Positions 28,369 through 36,717 of a stretch of 64,000 bases of DNA are shown here, one piece after another (within the stretch, counting starts at the first letter, position 1; the number at the start of each line of letters is the position of its first letter). The position numbers were made by a program, and so were the translations under genes. The notes beneath the pieces are model-generated. The model searched no databases and had not been told where the DNA came from. It saw only the letters and a program-made list of their open reading frames with translations. The DNA comes from Roseiarcus sp963772555 (lineage in GTDB: Bacteria > Pseudomonadota > Alphaproteobacteria > Rhizobiales > Beijerinckiaceae), in the NCBI GenBank assembly GCA_963772555.1, contig CAVYXQ010000006.1:186001-250000 (forward strand). Reading direction: 5' to 3'.

Positions 28369-28682
28369 TTCCTTCCCCCTATTTTCATCGCATTGACGAT
28401 CGCTTTGGTCAGGTCGTCGTATTCGCTGTTGGCGCGCATCACGTAGATGCCGGTCAGCAGGATCGAGGCCAGAATGATCGCGAGTCCAAGAATGATGCCG
28501 ACCGTTATGTCGCCAAAGACCCTGGTCGAGATCACCCCCGGCGCGAAAGCGATGACGGCGATAAAGCCGTAGTAGATGATGAGGGTGATGATCGCGAGGG
28601 TCCATCCGAAGGACTTCCGCTCGGCGACGAGCTTCTGGTAATTCGGATCGGCTTCGATTCGTAACAATGTTGATTGATCCAC
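28365..28682 (-). CDS. DUF485 membrane protein, ActP partner
   Basis: A 105-residue protein with two membrane helices (TLAIITLIIYYGFIAVIAFA and VGIILGLAIILASILLTGIYVM) and the DUF485 start NYQKLVAERKSFGWTL. DUF485 (YjcH) genes precede actP in many bacteria, here with ATGA overlap; the role is probably to assist or regulate the symporter. It is the first gene of the acetate-uptake operon. Confidence 0.92.
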   Translation of the reverse strand: MDQSTLLRIEADPNYQKLVAERKSFGWTLAIITLIIYYGFIAVIAFAPGVISTRVFGDITVGIILGLAIILASILLTGIYVMRANSEYDDLTKAIVNAMKIGGRK

Positions 28683-29152
28683 TGCCTCCTCCCGCGTTAA
28701 CCATCGTCGCTGCGGGTTTTTGCCCGCGCTGAAATAGAGCGAGGCTTGCGCCTCACGACAGAGGAAGATCCGGCTTCCTTGTCCTTCCCGACGATGGGCC
28801 TAGCTGGCCGTCTGGCCAATATTGCGAGCAAACTCAAGCGCCGAGGAGAAAACGAATTGTCCCTTGCCCTAACTCTTTCTTTTGAGCATTTAGCTTTCGA
28901 CTGAACGTCCTGTCGACCCTTTCCCTCTAGACAATTTGTCTAGCCAGCGGTCCGGCGGCCTCTTCGAGCGTTTGTGCCGGCGCCCCCGATCGGCTAAGTT
29001 GCGTTCCCGGGGCTGGCCCCGGTCCGGACAAGACCAATGCTTGGCTTATGCGGTCCACATCCCCATATTCCGTCTCCGCGCTCGCGGGTTGCGACGGGAT
29101 CACACCAGAAAAGGCCACGTGCATGGATTTCCTCAAGCCACGGTCTCATCGC
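28683..29152. other. Intergenic region between DUF485 and purC
   Basis: About 470 bases without a supported gene. It must hold the actP operon promoter (minus) and the purC promoter (plus). The notable site is the palindrome at 28927-28943. An in-frame extension of purC back to 29048 exists, but its sequence is not purC-like. Confidence 0.4.
28927..28943. promoter_or_regulatory. Perfect palindrome, possible operator
   Basis: CTAGACAA-T-TTGTCTAG is a perfect inverted repeat with 8-base arms around one central base. It lies in the actP-purC divergent region. The size and symmetry match dimeric MarR/TetR-type operators, but no such regulator gene is adjacent, so its owner is unknown. Confidence 0.45.
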
Positions 29153-29917
29153 ATGAATCGCCGCCGACGCATCTACGAGGGCAAGGGGAAGGTTCTTTAC
29201 GAGGGGCCCGAACCGGGGACGCTCATCCAGCACTTCAAGGATGACGCGACCGCCTTCAACGCCAAGAAGCACGAGGTGATCGAGGGCAAGGGGGTCCTGA
29301 ACAACAGGATTTCAGAGTATCTGTTTCAGCGCCTCAACGACATCGGCGTGCCGACGCATTTCATCCGCCGCATCAATATGCGCGAGCAGCTGATTCGCGA
29401 GGTCGAGATCATTCCGCTCGAGGTCGTCGTGCGCAACGTGGCGGCGGGCTCGCTGTCGACCCGCCTCGGCCTCGAGGAAGGCACCCAGCTGCCGCGCTCG
29501 ATCATCGAGTTTTATTACAAGAATGACCAGCTGAACGACCCGATGGTGTCGGAAGAGCACATCACCGCCTTCGGCTGGGCCGCGCCGCAGGAGATCGACG
29601 ACATCATGGCGTTGGCCATCCGCGTCAACGACTTCCTGTCGGGTCTTTTCCTCGGCGTTGGCATCCGCCTCGTCGATTTCAAGATCGAAACGGGACGCCT
29701 GTGGGAAGGCGAGAACATGCGCATCGTCCTCGCCGACGAGATCAGCCCCAATTCTTGCCGCCTGTGGGACGTCAAGACCAACGACAAGCTCGACAAGGAT
29801 CGTTTCCGCAAGGACCTCGGCGGGATGATCGAGGCCTACACCGAGGTCGCCCGGCGGCTCGGCGTCGTTCAGGAAAACGAGGTTCCGCGCGCCGGCGGTC
29901 CGCGGCTGGTGAAGTAG
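29153..29917 (+). CDS. purC: SAICAR synthetase (phosphoribosylaminoimidazole-succinocarboxamide synthase)
   Basis: A 254-residue purine biosynthesis enzyme joining CAIR and aspartate with ATP. It follows rhizobial PurC throughout: RRRRIYEGKGKVLYEGPEPGT, DATAFNAKKHEVIEGKGVLN, RNVAAGSLSTRLG, VSEEHITAFGWA and LADEISPNSCRLWD. The ATG at 29153 gives the usual N-terminus (MNRRRRIYEGK); an alternative ATG at 29123 has a slightly better ribosome site and would add ten residues. Confidence 0.96.
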   Translation: MNRRRRIYEGKGKVLYEGPEPGTLIQHFKDDATAFNAKKHEVIEGKGVLNNRISEYLFQRLNDIGVPTHFIRRINMREQLIREVEIIPLEVVVRNVAAGSLSTRLGLEEGTQLPRSIIEFYYKNDQLNDPMVSEEHITAFGWAAPQEIDDIMALAIRVNDFLSGLFLGVGIRLVDFKIETGRLWEGENMRIVLADEISPNSCRLWDVKTNDKLDKDRFRKDLGGMIEAYTEVARRLGVVQENEVPRAGGPRLVK

Positions 29918-29962
29918 GCTCCGCCCTGATTCGGTCCCGATTGCGCGCCACGGTTTCGCCCC

Positions 29963-30232
29963 ATGGCGCGCATCGTTTTCACCCCCAACCTTAGCCGGCA
30001 CATCGACTGCCCGGCGACCGAGGCGGATGGCGCGACGGTGCGGGAGGCGCTCGAGTCGGTTTTCCGCGCGAACGAGCGGTTGCGCGGCTACGTGCTCGAC
30101 GACCAGTCGGGCTTGCGCCGCCACATGGCGATCGTCGTCGACGGCAAGCCGTTGCGCGACCGCGTCCATCTGAGCGACCCCGTCTCCGCCGCCAGCGCGA
30201 TCTACGTCCTGCAGGCTCTGTCCGGCGGGTAG
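29963..30232 (+). CDS. MoaD/ThiS-like ubiquitin-fold protein
   Basis: An 89-residue beta-grasp protein: strand IVFTPNLSRHID, helix TVREALESVFRAN, then the strand DGKPLRDRVHLSDPV, ending SGG at the C-terminus. The double Gly tail is what an E1-like enzyme would adenylate in MoaD, ThiS or archaeal SAMP proteins. No adenylating enzyme is nearby. The gene runs 14 bases ahead of the BNR gene; this pairing recurs in other bacteria as far as I remember, without known function. Confidence 0.8.
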   Translation: MARIVFTPNLSRHIDCPATEADGATVREALESVFRANERLRGYVLDDQSGLRRHMAIVVDGKPLRDRVHLSDPVSAASAIYVLQALSGG

Positions 30233-30246
30233 CGGAGGAGGGGCGG

Positions 30247-31350
30247 ATGAGCGACAGACTGGCGGTGTCGACCCGCAAGGGCTTGTTTTGGGTCGAACGC
30301 GACAAGGACGGCTGGCGGGTCGCGCACGTAGACTTCCTCGGCGACAACGTCACTCTCGCGCTCCATGACCCGCGCAGCGGCTACGACTACGCCGTGCTCA
30401 ATCACGGCCATTTCGGCGTCAAGCTGCATCGCCGGGCGGACGGCGTCTGGAAGGAGATCGCCGCCCCCGCCTATCCGCCGAAGCCGGAAGGCATCACGGA
30501 CCGGGACGGCTGGGGCAGGGATATCCCTTACAGCCTGATCAATGTCTTTTCGCTCGAGACCGGCGGGCTGGAGGAGGACGGGCTCCTCTGGTGCGGAACG
30601 ATCCCCGGCGCCCTCTTCCGCTCGCGTGACCACGGCGCGAGCTGGGAGCTCATCGACTCGCTCTGGGACAATCCGAAGCGTCAGCAATGGATGGGAGGCG
30701 GCGCCGACTGGCCGGCGATCCATTCGATCTGCGTCGATCCGCGGGACAGCGCGGTGATCCGGATCGGCGTTTCCTGTGGCGGCGTGTGGGAGACGCGCGA
30801 CGGCGGAAGCGCCTGGGAATGTCGCGCCGACGGCATGTTCGCCGCCTTCCTGCCGCCGGAGATGAGCCGCGACCCCAACGTGCAGGACCCCCACCGCGTT
30901 GTGCAATGCGGGAGCGCGCCCGACCGGCTGTGGGTCCAGCATCACAACGGCATCTTCCGCAGCGACGACGGCTCGGCGAGCTGGCGCGAGATCCTCGACG
31001 TTCTGCCCTCCTCCTTCGGCTTCGCCGTCGCCGTCCACCCGCGCGAGCCCGACACGGCCTGGTTCGTGCCGGCGATCAAGGACGAGCGCCGCGTTCCCGT
31101 CGACGGCAGGCTCGTCGTCACCCGCACCCGCGACGGCGGCGCGACATTCGATGTCCTCAGCCACGGGCTGCCGCAAAGTCATGCCTATGATGTCGTCTAT
31201 CGCCATGCGCTGGCGATCGACGAGAGCGGCCACCGGCTGGCCTTCGCCACCACGACCGGCGGCCTCTACGTCACCGAGGACCAGGGCGACCACTGGCGGG
31301 AGGTCACCCACACGCTGCCGCCGGCGCATGCGGTGCGCTTCGCGCCCTGA
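30247..31350 (+). CDS. BNR/Asp-box repeat protein (sialidase-like propeller)
   Basis: A 367-residue beta-propeller with at least five Asp-box motifs: SRDHGASWE, TRDGGSAWE, SDDGSASWR, TRDGGATFD and TEDQGDHWR, evenly spread from about residue 120 to 360. These bring loops together in sialidases and photosystem assembly factors such as YCF48; catalytic sialidase residues are not evident, so a binding or scaffold role is more likely. No signal peptide, so probably cytoplasmic. GGAGGAGG precedes the ATG. Coupled to the MoaD-like gene. Confidence 0.83.
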   Translation: MSDRLAVSTRKGLFWVERDKDGWRVAHVDFLGDNVTLALHDPRSGYDYAVLNHGHFGVKLHRRADGVWKEIAAPAYPPKPEGITDRDGWGRDIPYSLINVFSLETGGLEEDGLLWCGTIPGALFRSRDHGASWELIDSLWDNPKRQQWMGGGADWPAIHSICVDPRDSAVIRIGVSCGGVWETRDGGSAWECRADGMFAAFLPPEMSRDPNVQDPHRVVQCGSAPDRLWVQHHNGIFRSDDGSASWREILDVLPSSFGFAVAVHPREPDTAWFVPAIKDERRVPVDGRLVVTRTRDGGATFDVLSHGLPQSHAYDVVYRHALAIDESGHRLAFATTTGGLYVTEDQGDHWREVTHTLPPAHAVRFAP

Positions 31351-31462
31351 CTGCGCCTCGCCGGCTCGGCCCGGTTGCCGGGGTTCCCGCCTTCGGCTAA
31401 AGTTTCACAGGCGCCTTCGGCGGCCAGAAGCCGAGAGGCCTGACGACGAGGAGCGCGCGGCC

Positions 31463-32125
31463 ATGGAGCCATCCCCGATCGGCGGCGCATCGCATGGGCA
31501 CGCGCATGACTCCGACAGCGGCGGACTGTCCGATGTCACCCTGCGGGTGCGCGCGCTGGAATCGCTGCTGGTCGAAAAGGGTTACGTCGATTCCGCGGCG
31601 CTCGACGCGATCGTCGAAACGTATGAGACGAAGATCGGCCCGCGCAACGGCGCCCGCGTCGTCGCCAGGAGCTGGATCGACCCGGCCTATCGGGAATGGC
31701 TGTTTCGCGACGCGACGGAGGCGATCGGATCGCTGGGTTACGCCGGACGGCAGGGCGAGCATATGGTCGCGGTCGAGAACACGCCCGAAGTCCACAACCT
31801 GGTCGTCTGCACGCTCTGCTCCTGCTATCCCCTGCCGGTGCTCGGCCTGCCGCCGGTCTGGTACAAGTCCGCGCCCTATCGCTCGCGGGCGGTGATCGAT
31901 CCGCGTGGGGTCCTGGCCGAGTTCGGCGTCAAGTTGCCGCCATCGACGAAAATCCGGGTCTGGGATTCGACGGCCGAGATCCGCTATCTCGTCGTGCCGA
32001 TGCGCCCCGCCGGAACCGACGGCTGGAGCGAGGCGCAACTGGCTCGGTTGGTGACGCGGGATTCGATGATCGGCGCTGGCCTCGCCGCCGATCCTCGGTC
32101 GCTGTCCGCGGAGGCGCCCGCATGA
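31463..32125 (+). CDS. nthA: Nitrile hydratase alpha subunit, cobalt type
   Basis: A 220-residue metal-binding subunit of nitrile hydratase, which hydrates nitriles to amides. The metal claw is VCTLCSCYPLP, with Cys116, Cys119, Ser120 and Cys121; Thr117 (CTLCSC rather than CSLCSC) marks the cobalt type. The start at 31463 follows GAGGAGCG. It overlaps nthB by four bases (ATGA), and the activator gene follows, the order usual for cobalt enzymes. Confidence 0.96.
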   Translation: MEPSPIGGASHGHAHDSDSGGLSDVTLRVRALESLLVEKGYVDSAALDAIVETYETKIGPRNGARVVARSWIDPAYREWLFRDATEAIGSLGYAGRQGEHMVAVENTPEVHNLVVCTLCSCYPLPVLGLPPVWYKSAPYRSRAVIDPRGVLAEFGVKLPPSTKIRVWDSTAEIRYLVVPMRPAGTDGWSEAQLARLVTRDSMIGAGLAADPRSLSAEAPA

Positions 32126-32787
32126 ATGGCGCGCAGGACCTTGGGGGATTGATGGGCTTCGGCCCGATCGGCGCCGAACGGGATGAGCCGGTTTTCCATG
32201 CCGACTGGGAGAAGCGCGTCCTTGCTTTGAGGACGGCGGCCGGCGCGCTCGGCGAATGGAACATCGACATGGCGCGGCACGCCAATGAGACGCTCCACCC
32301 CGTCGACTATCTCTCCTCGAGCTACTACGAAGTCTGGCTGAAGGGCTTGGAGAAGCTCGTTGTCGCGGCCCGACTGGCGGGACTTGAGGAAATTGCCGCG
32401 GGTCGCTCATTGCAGCCGGCCAAGCCAACGCGTCCGGCCCTTACCGCCGCGGCCATGGTCGAGGCTTTGGCCGGGGGATCGCCCTACGACCGTCCGCCTG
32501 CCTCCCCTGCGCGCTTCGCTGTCGGGGATGAGGTCCGCGCCCTGAACATCAACCCCGGCCGTCACACGAGGCTGCCGCGCTATGCGCGCGGCAAGCGCGG
32601 ACGGGTGGAGAAGGTTCACGGCGTTTTTGTCTTCCCCGACGCGAACGCCCATGGCCTCGGCCCGAGCCCCCAATGGCTCTATTGCATCCGCTTCTCCGGC
32701 CCGGAAATCTGGGGCCGCGACAGCGATCCGGACCTCGAGGTGTCGATCGACGCCTGGGAAAGCTATCTCGAAGGAGTGGCCGAGTGA
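32122..32787 (+). CDS. nthB: Nitrile hydratase beta subunit
   Basis: A 221-residue beta subunit, beginning MNGAQDLGGLMGFGPIGAE, the family hallmark, then SSYYEVWLKGLEKLVV in the helical part and the SH3-like C-terminal barrel (RFAVGDEVRALNINPGRHTRLPRYARGKRG). It completes the active site with the alpha subunit. ATGA overlap with nthA and GTGA overlap with the activator gene show one translationally coupled operon. Confidence 0.96.
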   Translation: MNGAQDLGGLMGFGPIGAERDEPVFHADWEKRVLALRTAAGALGEWNIDMARHANETLHPVDYLSSSYYEVWLKGLEKLVVAARLAGLEEIAAGRSLQPAKPTRPALTAAAMVEALAGGSPYDRPPASPARFAVGDEVRALNINPGRHTRLPRYARGKRGRVEKVHGVFVFPDANAHGLGPSPQWLYCIRFSGPEIWGRDSDPDLEVSIDAWESYLEGVAE

Positions 32788-33173
32788 TCGCTGAGAGCGC
32801 TGTTCGCGGGGCCGGCGACGCCCTTCGTCCGGCGCCGCGTGACAGCGAAGGGCCGATCTTCAACGAAGCCTGGGAGGCGCAGGCTTTCGCCATGGTCGTG
32901 GCGTTGCATGAGGCCGGGTTGTTCGGCTGGCCCGAGTGGACGGAAGCGCTGTCGCGCGAAATTGCGGGTGCGCCGCTGTCGAGCCATGCGGATGCAGGCG
33001 ATACGTACTACCATCATTGGCTGGCGGCGCTCGAAAGCCTGGTCGTCGAGAAGGGCGCCGCGAGCCGTTCGGCGCTGGCGTCGCGGAAGGCGGCATGGGC
33101 GCGCGCCGCGGCGGCCACGCCACACGGCGAGCCGATCCTGCTCGCCAACGATCCCGAGGCGCGGGTTCGATGA
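32784..33173 (+). CDS. Nitrile hydratase accessory (activator) protein
   Basis: A 129-residue protein similar to the beta-subunit N-terminal region: GPIFNEAWEAQAFAMVVALHEAGLFGWPEWTEALSREI and DTYYHHWLAALESLV. This is the small activator (P14K/NhlE type) that delivers cobalt to the alpha subunit by subunit exchange. The GTG start at 32784 overlaps the nthB stop. It completes the nthA-nthB-activator operon. Confidence 0.92.
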   Translation: MIAESAVRGAGDALRPAPRDSEGPIFNEAWEAQAFAMVVALHEAGLFGWPEWTEALSREIAGAPLSSHADAGDTYYHHWLAALESLVVEKGAASRSALASRKAAWARAAAATPHGEPILLANDPEARVR

Positions 33174-33180
33174 CCGCGGA

Positions 33181-33243
33181 ATGTCGAAGGCGCCTTGGGA
33201 GCGCCTCTATGCGACCAAGGCCGGGTCCGAAGTCAGCTGGCCC
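33181..33243 (+). pseudogene. Stub of a SAM-dependent methyltransferase
   Basis: An ATG at 33181 opens MSKAPWERLYATKAGSEVSW, which is how many small class I methyltransferases begin (PW-x-x-Y-ATK-x-x-x-EVSWYQ). Similarity ends at the Trp and the frame runs into low-complexity sequence. The following interval to 33657 holds pyrimidine-rich short repeats (TTTCTTGCCA-like units around 33335-33370) and no gene, consistent with a deletion. Confidence 0.5.
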
Positions 33244-33657
33244 CTGGGCTTCGTCGCCGTTCCACTGCCTTCAATTTCGCGCCGAAGGCATCGCCTGCGC
33301 TTCAAAAGAGTGCTGAAAGGCGTCAAAACGCCTTCAATTTCTTGCCATTTCTTGCCATTTCCTGCAATTTTCTTCCGCCAATCATGACTTTTCAATGCTT
33401 TGCGCGGGGGGCGGGCTCGAAAAAGAATCTCCTTCACCCTCTTCCTGCGGGCCGGCCCGGTCATCGCCATCTTCCAGGCATGGCGCTCTTCTCGGGAACG
33501 AACAGAGAACGATAGCACGGGTTTCGCCGCTTGGCGAGGAAATGTCGAAGAAATCTGGATTGCCGAGCAATCTCAGAGTTGTGCGCATGGCCGCATTGCG
33601 CCCTGGCTCGACTTTCCTTACATCTCGGCGAACCCCGACGGGACGGAGACGCAATCC

Positions 33658-34095
33658 ATGAGCAGGACCCCTGACCCATCGACCTGCGCCTGCCTGCGCG
33701 CCGGCGAACCGTTCGTCGGCAAGCAGGGTTTCACCTACGCTCCCGCGGTCTCCGCCGAGACCGTCGGCGCGCGCGGCATCCATATGCAGTTTTTGACCAT
33801 CCCGCCCGGCGCGCGGGCGAAGGCGCACAAGCACGAGAGCCATGAGACGGCGCTGCATGTGCTGAGCGGCGAGGTCGGCATGTGGTATGGCGACCGGCTG
33901 GAGAGGCACATGGTCAACCGCAAGGGCGACTTCGTCTACATTCCCCCCAACCTGCCGCACCTGCCCTACAATTTGAGCCAGACAGAGCCGGCGACCGCCG
34001 TCGTCGCCCGCACCGACCCGAACGAGCAGGAAAGCGTCGTCCTGCTGCCGGAGCTGGACGGAATTCATGCGGCGTCCGAGAGTCCGGGCGCCTGA
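33658..34095 (+). CDS. Cupin-domain protein
   Basis: A 145-residue single-domain cupin. The two metal-binding motifs are AKAHKHESHETALHVLSGEVGMWYG and GDFVYIPPNLPHLPY, with the expected His and Glu ligands. Such proteins are dioxygenases, isomerases or sugar-binding regulators; no specific function can be chosen. The ATG at 33658 is used because the open frame upstream lacks similarity. Confidence 0.85.
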   Translation: MSRTPDPSTCACLRAGEPFVGKQGFTYAPAVSAETVGARGIHMQFLTIPPGARAKAHKHESHETALHVLSGEVGMWYGDRLERHMVNRKGDFVYIPPNLPHLPYNLSQTEPATAVVARTDPNEQESVVLLPELDGIHAASESPGA

Positions 34096-34216
34096 ACAGG
34101 CGCGGCAGTCCCCGGCATGCCTTGACACGCCCGGAGACGCGGGAGGACAATTGCGCGTTGATCATTCTGGCCGCGCGTGAGGCGGCCGCAAAGCTTGTTG
34201 CAAGGGGGAAATTCCA

Positions 34217-35368
34217 TTGCCTTTGACCAAAGAGCAACATCTCGACCCGGGCCACGCGCCAAAGCGCATTTTGTCGCTGGACGGCGGCGGAATCCGCGGC
34301 GTTTTAACCCTGGAGTATCTCGCCGCGATCGAGTCCATGCTGCGTAAGCGCTACAATAAGCAGGATTTATTGCTCTGCGACTATTTCGATCTGATCGGCG
34401 GCACATCGACCGGATCGATCATCGCGGCGGGGCTCGCCTGGGGCATGTCGGTCGCTGACCTGAAGGCGCTTTACCGCAATATCGGAGCGAGCGTTTTCGT
34501 ACCCGGCTTGTCCGCCAAATTCGGGCTCGGCGGCCTGCTCGCGCCGAAGTTTCCCGCAGGGCCCCTGCAGAAGGCGCTGGATGACCGGCTCGGCGCCGAC
34601 ACGACGCTCGACAGCGACAAGATCAAGACCGGCCTCATGATCATGACGAAGCGGCTCGACACCGGCAGTCCATGGCCGCTGCACAATTGCCCGGGCGCGC
34701 GCTACGCCAAGCAGGACGGCGCCTTGCGGCTGACCCAGATCGTCCGCGCCAGCACGGCGGCGCCGACCTATTTCGAGCCTGAAGAGATCAAGATTTCCTC
34801 GCGCGACGGCTCGGTCGTCGACGCCGCCTTTGTCGACGGGGGCGTGAGCCCGTTCAACGATCCGGCGCTGCAACTCCTCATGCTGGCGGCGCTTCAGGGC
34901 CACGGCTTCCATTGGAAGACCGGCAAGGATCAAATCCTTCTCATCTCCGTCGGAACGGGAACCACCAGGGAGACCCAGACCACGCAGGCGCTTGTGTCGC
35001 TGCCGGCGGCGGCGCAGGGCCTGCGCGCGCTGCAGTCGCTGATGGCCGATTGCGGACGGGTCAATCACGGCATGCTCCAGTGGCTGACGAACTGCCTGAC
35101 GCCCTCGATCATCGATCGCGCGGTCGGAGACATGAAGCTCGACAGTCAGGCTGGGCCGCAGCTGGCGACCTACGCGCGCTACAACGTCGCGCTCGAGAAG
35201 GACTGGCTGAGCTCGGAACTCGGCATCGAACTCACGCCCGACAAGATCGCCCAGATCGCGAAGATGGATAATCCGGCGAACATGGACGATCTTGCGAAAC
35301 TCGGGACGGCCGCCGCGGCGCGGCAGGTGAAGGAAGACCATCTGCCCGCCGCGTTCGACCTCGTCTAG
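34217..35368 (+). CDS. Patatin-like phospholipase
   Basis: A 383-residue lipid acyl hydrolase. The oxyanion loop is RILSLDGGGIRGVLTL, the nucleophile Ser64 is in IGGTSTGSIIAAG, and the partner Asp207 is in AFVDGGVSPFNDP, so the Ser-Asp dyad is complete. Patatins are frequent membrane-degrading effectors in bacterial immunity (for example in CBASS), and the downstream neighbours support that role here. Translation appears to start at TTG 34217 after GGGGGAAATT. No cyclase gene of the CD-NTase type is nearby, so activation would differ from CBASS. It is GC-rich like the host. Confidence 0.9.
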   Translation: MPLTKEQHLDPGHAPKRILSLDGGGIRGVLTLEYLAAIESMLRKRYNKQDLLLCDYFDLIGGTSTGSIIAAGLAWGMSVADLKALYRNIGASVFVPGLSAKFGLGGLLAPKFPAGPLQKALDDRLGADTTLDSDKIKTGLMIMTKRLDTGSPWPLHNCPGARYAKQDGALRLTQIVRASTAAPTYFEPEEIKISSRDGSVVDAAFVDGGVSPFNDPALQLLMLAALQGHGFHWKTGKDQILLISVGTGTTRETQTTQALVSLPAAAQGLRALQSLMADCGRVNHGMLQWLTNCLTPSIIDRAVGDMKLDSQAGPQLATYARYNVALEKDWLSSELGIELTPDKIAQIAKMDNPANMDDLAKLGTAAAARQVKEDHLPAAFDLV

Positions 35369-35412
35369 GCGACAGAGGAACGAGGCCTTAACTCACGGGA
35401 ACGGCGAGGCGC

Positions 35413-35994
35413 ATGGCAGAGCCGGACGATCAGACGCCGCGCAAGGTCGTGCTGTTCAGCGGTCATATGATTGACGCGCCCGGCCGCGCGAAGCCGCGCT
35501 TTCCGGCGGAGAAGGAGCCCGTCGCGGGCGGCGCCATCGCGGCGGCGCTCGCCGAGCTCGATGTCGGGCCTCGCGACCTTTGCATTTGCGGCGGCGCCTG
35601 CGGCGGCGACCTCCTGTTCGCCGAGGCGGCGCTCACGCGCTCGGCGCGGCTCGAGCTTTATATTCCCTTCGAAGAGGCGACCTTTCTGCAGAAATCGGTC
35701 GACTTCGCCGACGCCGACTGGCGCGCCAGGTTTTTTGCGGCGAAGGCGCGCGCGGTCCTGCACGTTCAGCCGATCGAGCTCGGACCGGCCCCGCCGGGCG
35801 AGGACCCCTACGAGCGCAACAACCGCTGGATGCTGGAGGCCGCCTCGCGCTTCGGCGGCGACAAGGTCGACTTCGTCTGCCTGTGGAACGGCGAGAGCGG
35901 CGACGGCCCGGGCGGCACGCGCCACATGATGGAGGAAGTCCGCAAATCCGGGGGCCGCACGATCTGGCTCGACACGAGGAGGTTATGGGGCTGA
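35413..35994 (+). CDS. SLOG-like (Rossmann-fold) protein linked to conflict systems
   Basis: A 193-residue protein with a Rossmann-like start (KVVLFSGHMID) and the glycine-rich CICGGACGGDLLFAEAAL (about 56-74), then LELYIPFEEATFLQKSV. This resembles SLOG-superfamily domains (YspA/DprA-like), proposed to bind or make nucleotide-derived ligands in conflict systems; assignment is by pattern only. It follows the patatin gene by 44 bases. An excellent ribosome site (GAGGAGG) and ATG at 35985 inside its 3' end suggest a former third gene (MGLTEAKYRPA) that has been cut off. Confidence 0.6.
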   Translation: MAEPDDQTPRKVVLFSGHMIDAPGRAKPRFPAEKEPVAGGAIAAALAELDVGPRDLCICGGACGGDLLFAEAALTRSARLELYIPFEEATFLQKSVDFADADWRARFFAAKARAVLHVQPIELGPAPPGEDPYERNNRWMLEAASRFGGDKVDFVCLWNGESGDGPGGTRHMMEEVRKSGGRTIWLDTRRLWG

Positions 35995-36066
35995 CGGAGG
36001 CTAAGTACCGACCCGCCCGACCATCTACTAGACAAGTCCATTCACTCCAATATAAAAAAGCAAACT

Positions 36067-36717
36067 GTGGAAAAGACGCTACATGCCTGTTTTATTAGTT
36101 ACCGCCACCCCGCTAGGCCGGGAACAGGCAGCCTTGAGGAGAAGCTAATTCAGGTAACTAAAAGGGCGCTGGAGGATCACATCGAACCTTACACGCATGA
36201 TCACAAGGTTTTCTTCGATGAAGACCGATTAAAGACGGGCTATCAATACAACGAAGTACTGGCCAAGGCAATTTGTCAGAGCGCATGTATGGTAGTTCTT
36301 TATTGGCCATCGTATCAAGAATCGGACTACTGTCTAAAAGAAATGCGAACTATGCTCGCTCTCGAAAAATTTAGACGCACAATTATTGGAGATCAACTGC
36401 ATGGATATCGCTTACTTGTCCCAATTATTTTCAGAAAATATCGCAGTTTGCCCGATGAATTGACCGCAGACCTGCAATACCTTGACTGTACCCGACAATC
36501 GACGAGCACGAACTTTAATTTCGACGATCATCCGGCGTTGACCAAAAAGTTAGATGAAATTGGTGAGTACGTTACAACACTATGCGACAAAATGAAACCT
36601 GTCCATGACGAGCTGTTCGCGAAATGTAGTAAGTACAACTTTCCACGGCTAGTCAGACGTTTAAAGCGTTCAACGGCCCAAGAAAAAACTCAACCGTTCC
36701 CTGGTCAGCGTCCGTGA
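36067..36717 (+). CDS. TIR-domain protein
   Basis: A 216-residue protein whose first 150 residues form a TIR domain: strand HACFISYRH, then HKVFFDEDRLKTGYQYNEVLAKAI, MVVLYWPSYQESDYCLKEM. Glu92 in YCLKE is the likely catalytic Glu for NAD hydrolysis or cyclisation. The tail is basic. The start is GTG at 36067, just before the first strand. Its stop overlaps the ATPase start (GTGA), so the two are one operon. Codon use and base composition are strongly AT-rich against the window, indicating foreign origin. It resembles the TIR-like FxsC proteins that accompany KGGVGR-type ATPases. Confidence 0.85.
   Translation: MEKTLHACFISYRHPARPGTGSLEEKLIQVTKRALEDHIEPYTHDHKVFFDEDRLKTGYQYNEVLAKAICQSACMVVLYWPSYQESDYCLKEMRTMLALEKFRRTIIGDQLHGYRLLVPIIFRKYRSLPDELTADLQYLDCTRQSTSTNFNFDDHPALTKKLDEIGEYVTTLCDKMKPVHDELFAKCSKYNFPRLVRRLKRSTAQEKTQPFPGQRP

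Noticed and set aside
26689..28704. 671-codon version of ActP with a long N-terminal extension
   Set aside because: The added 112 codons are the DUF485 gene read in another frame; the ATG at 28368 gives the normal signal-like start.
34217..35368. Patatin considered as a CBASS effector (CapV)
   Set aside because: No CD-NTase, Cap2 or Cap3 gene is encoded in the surrounding region.
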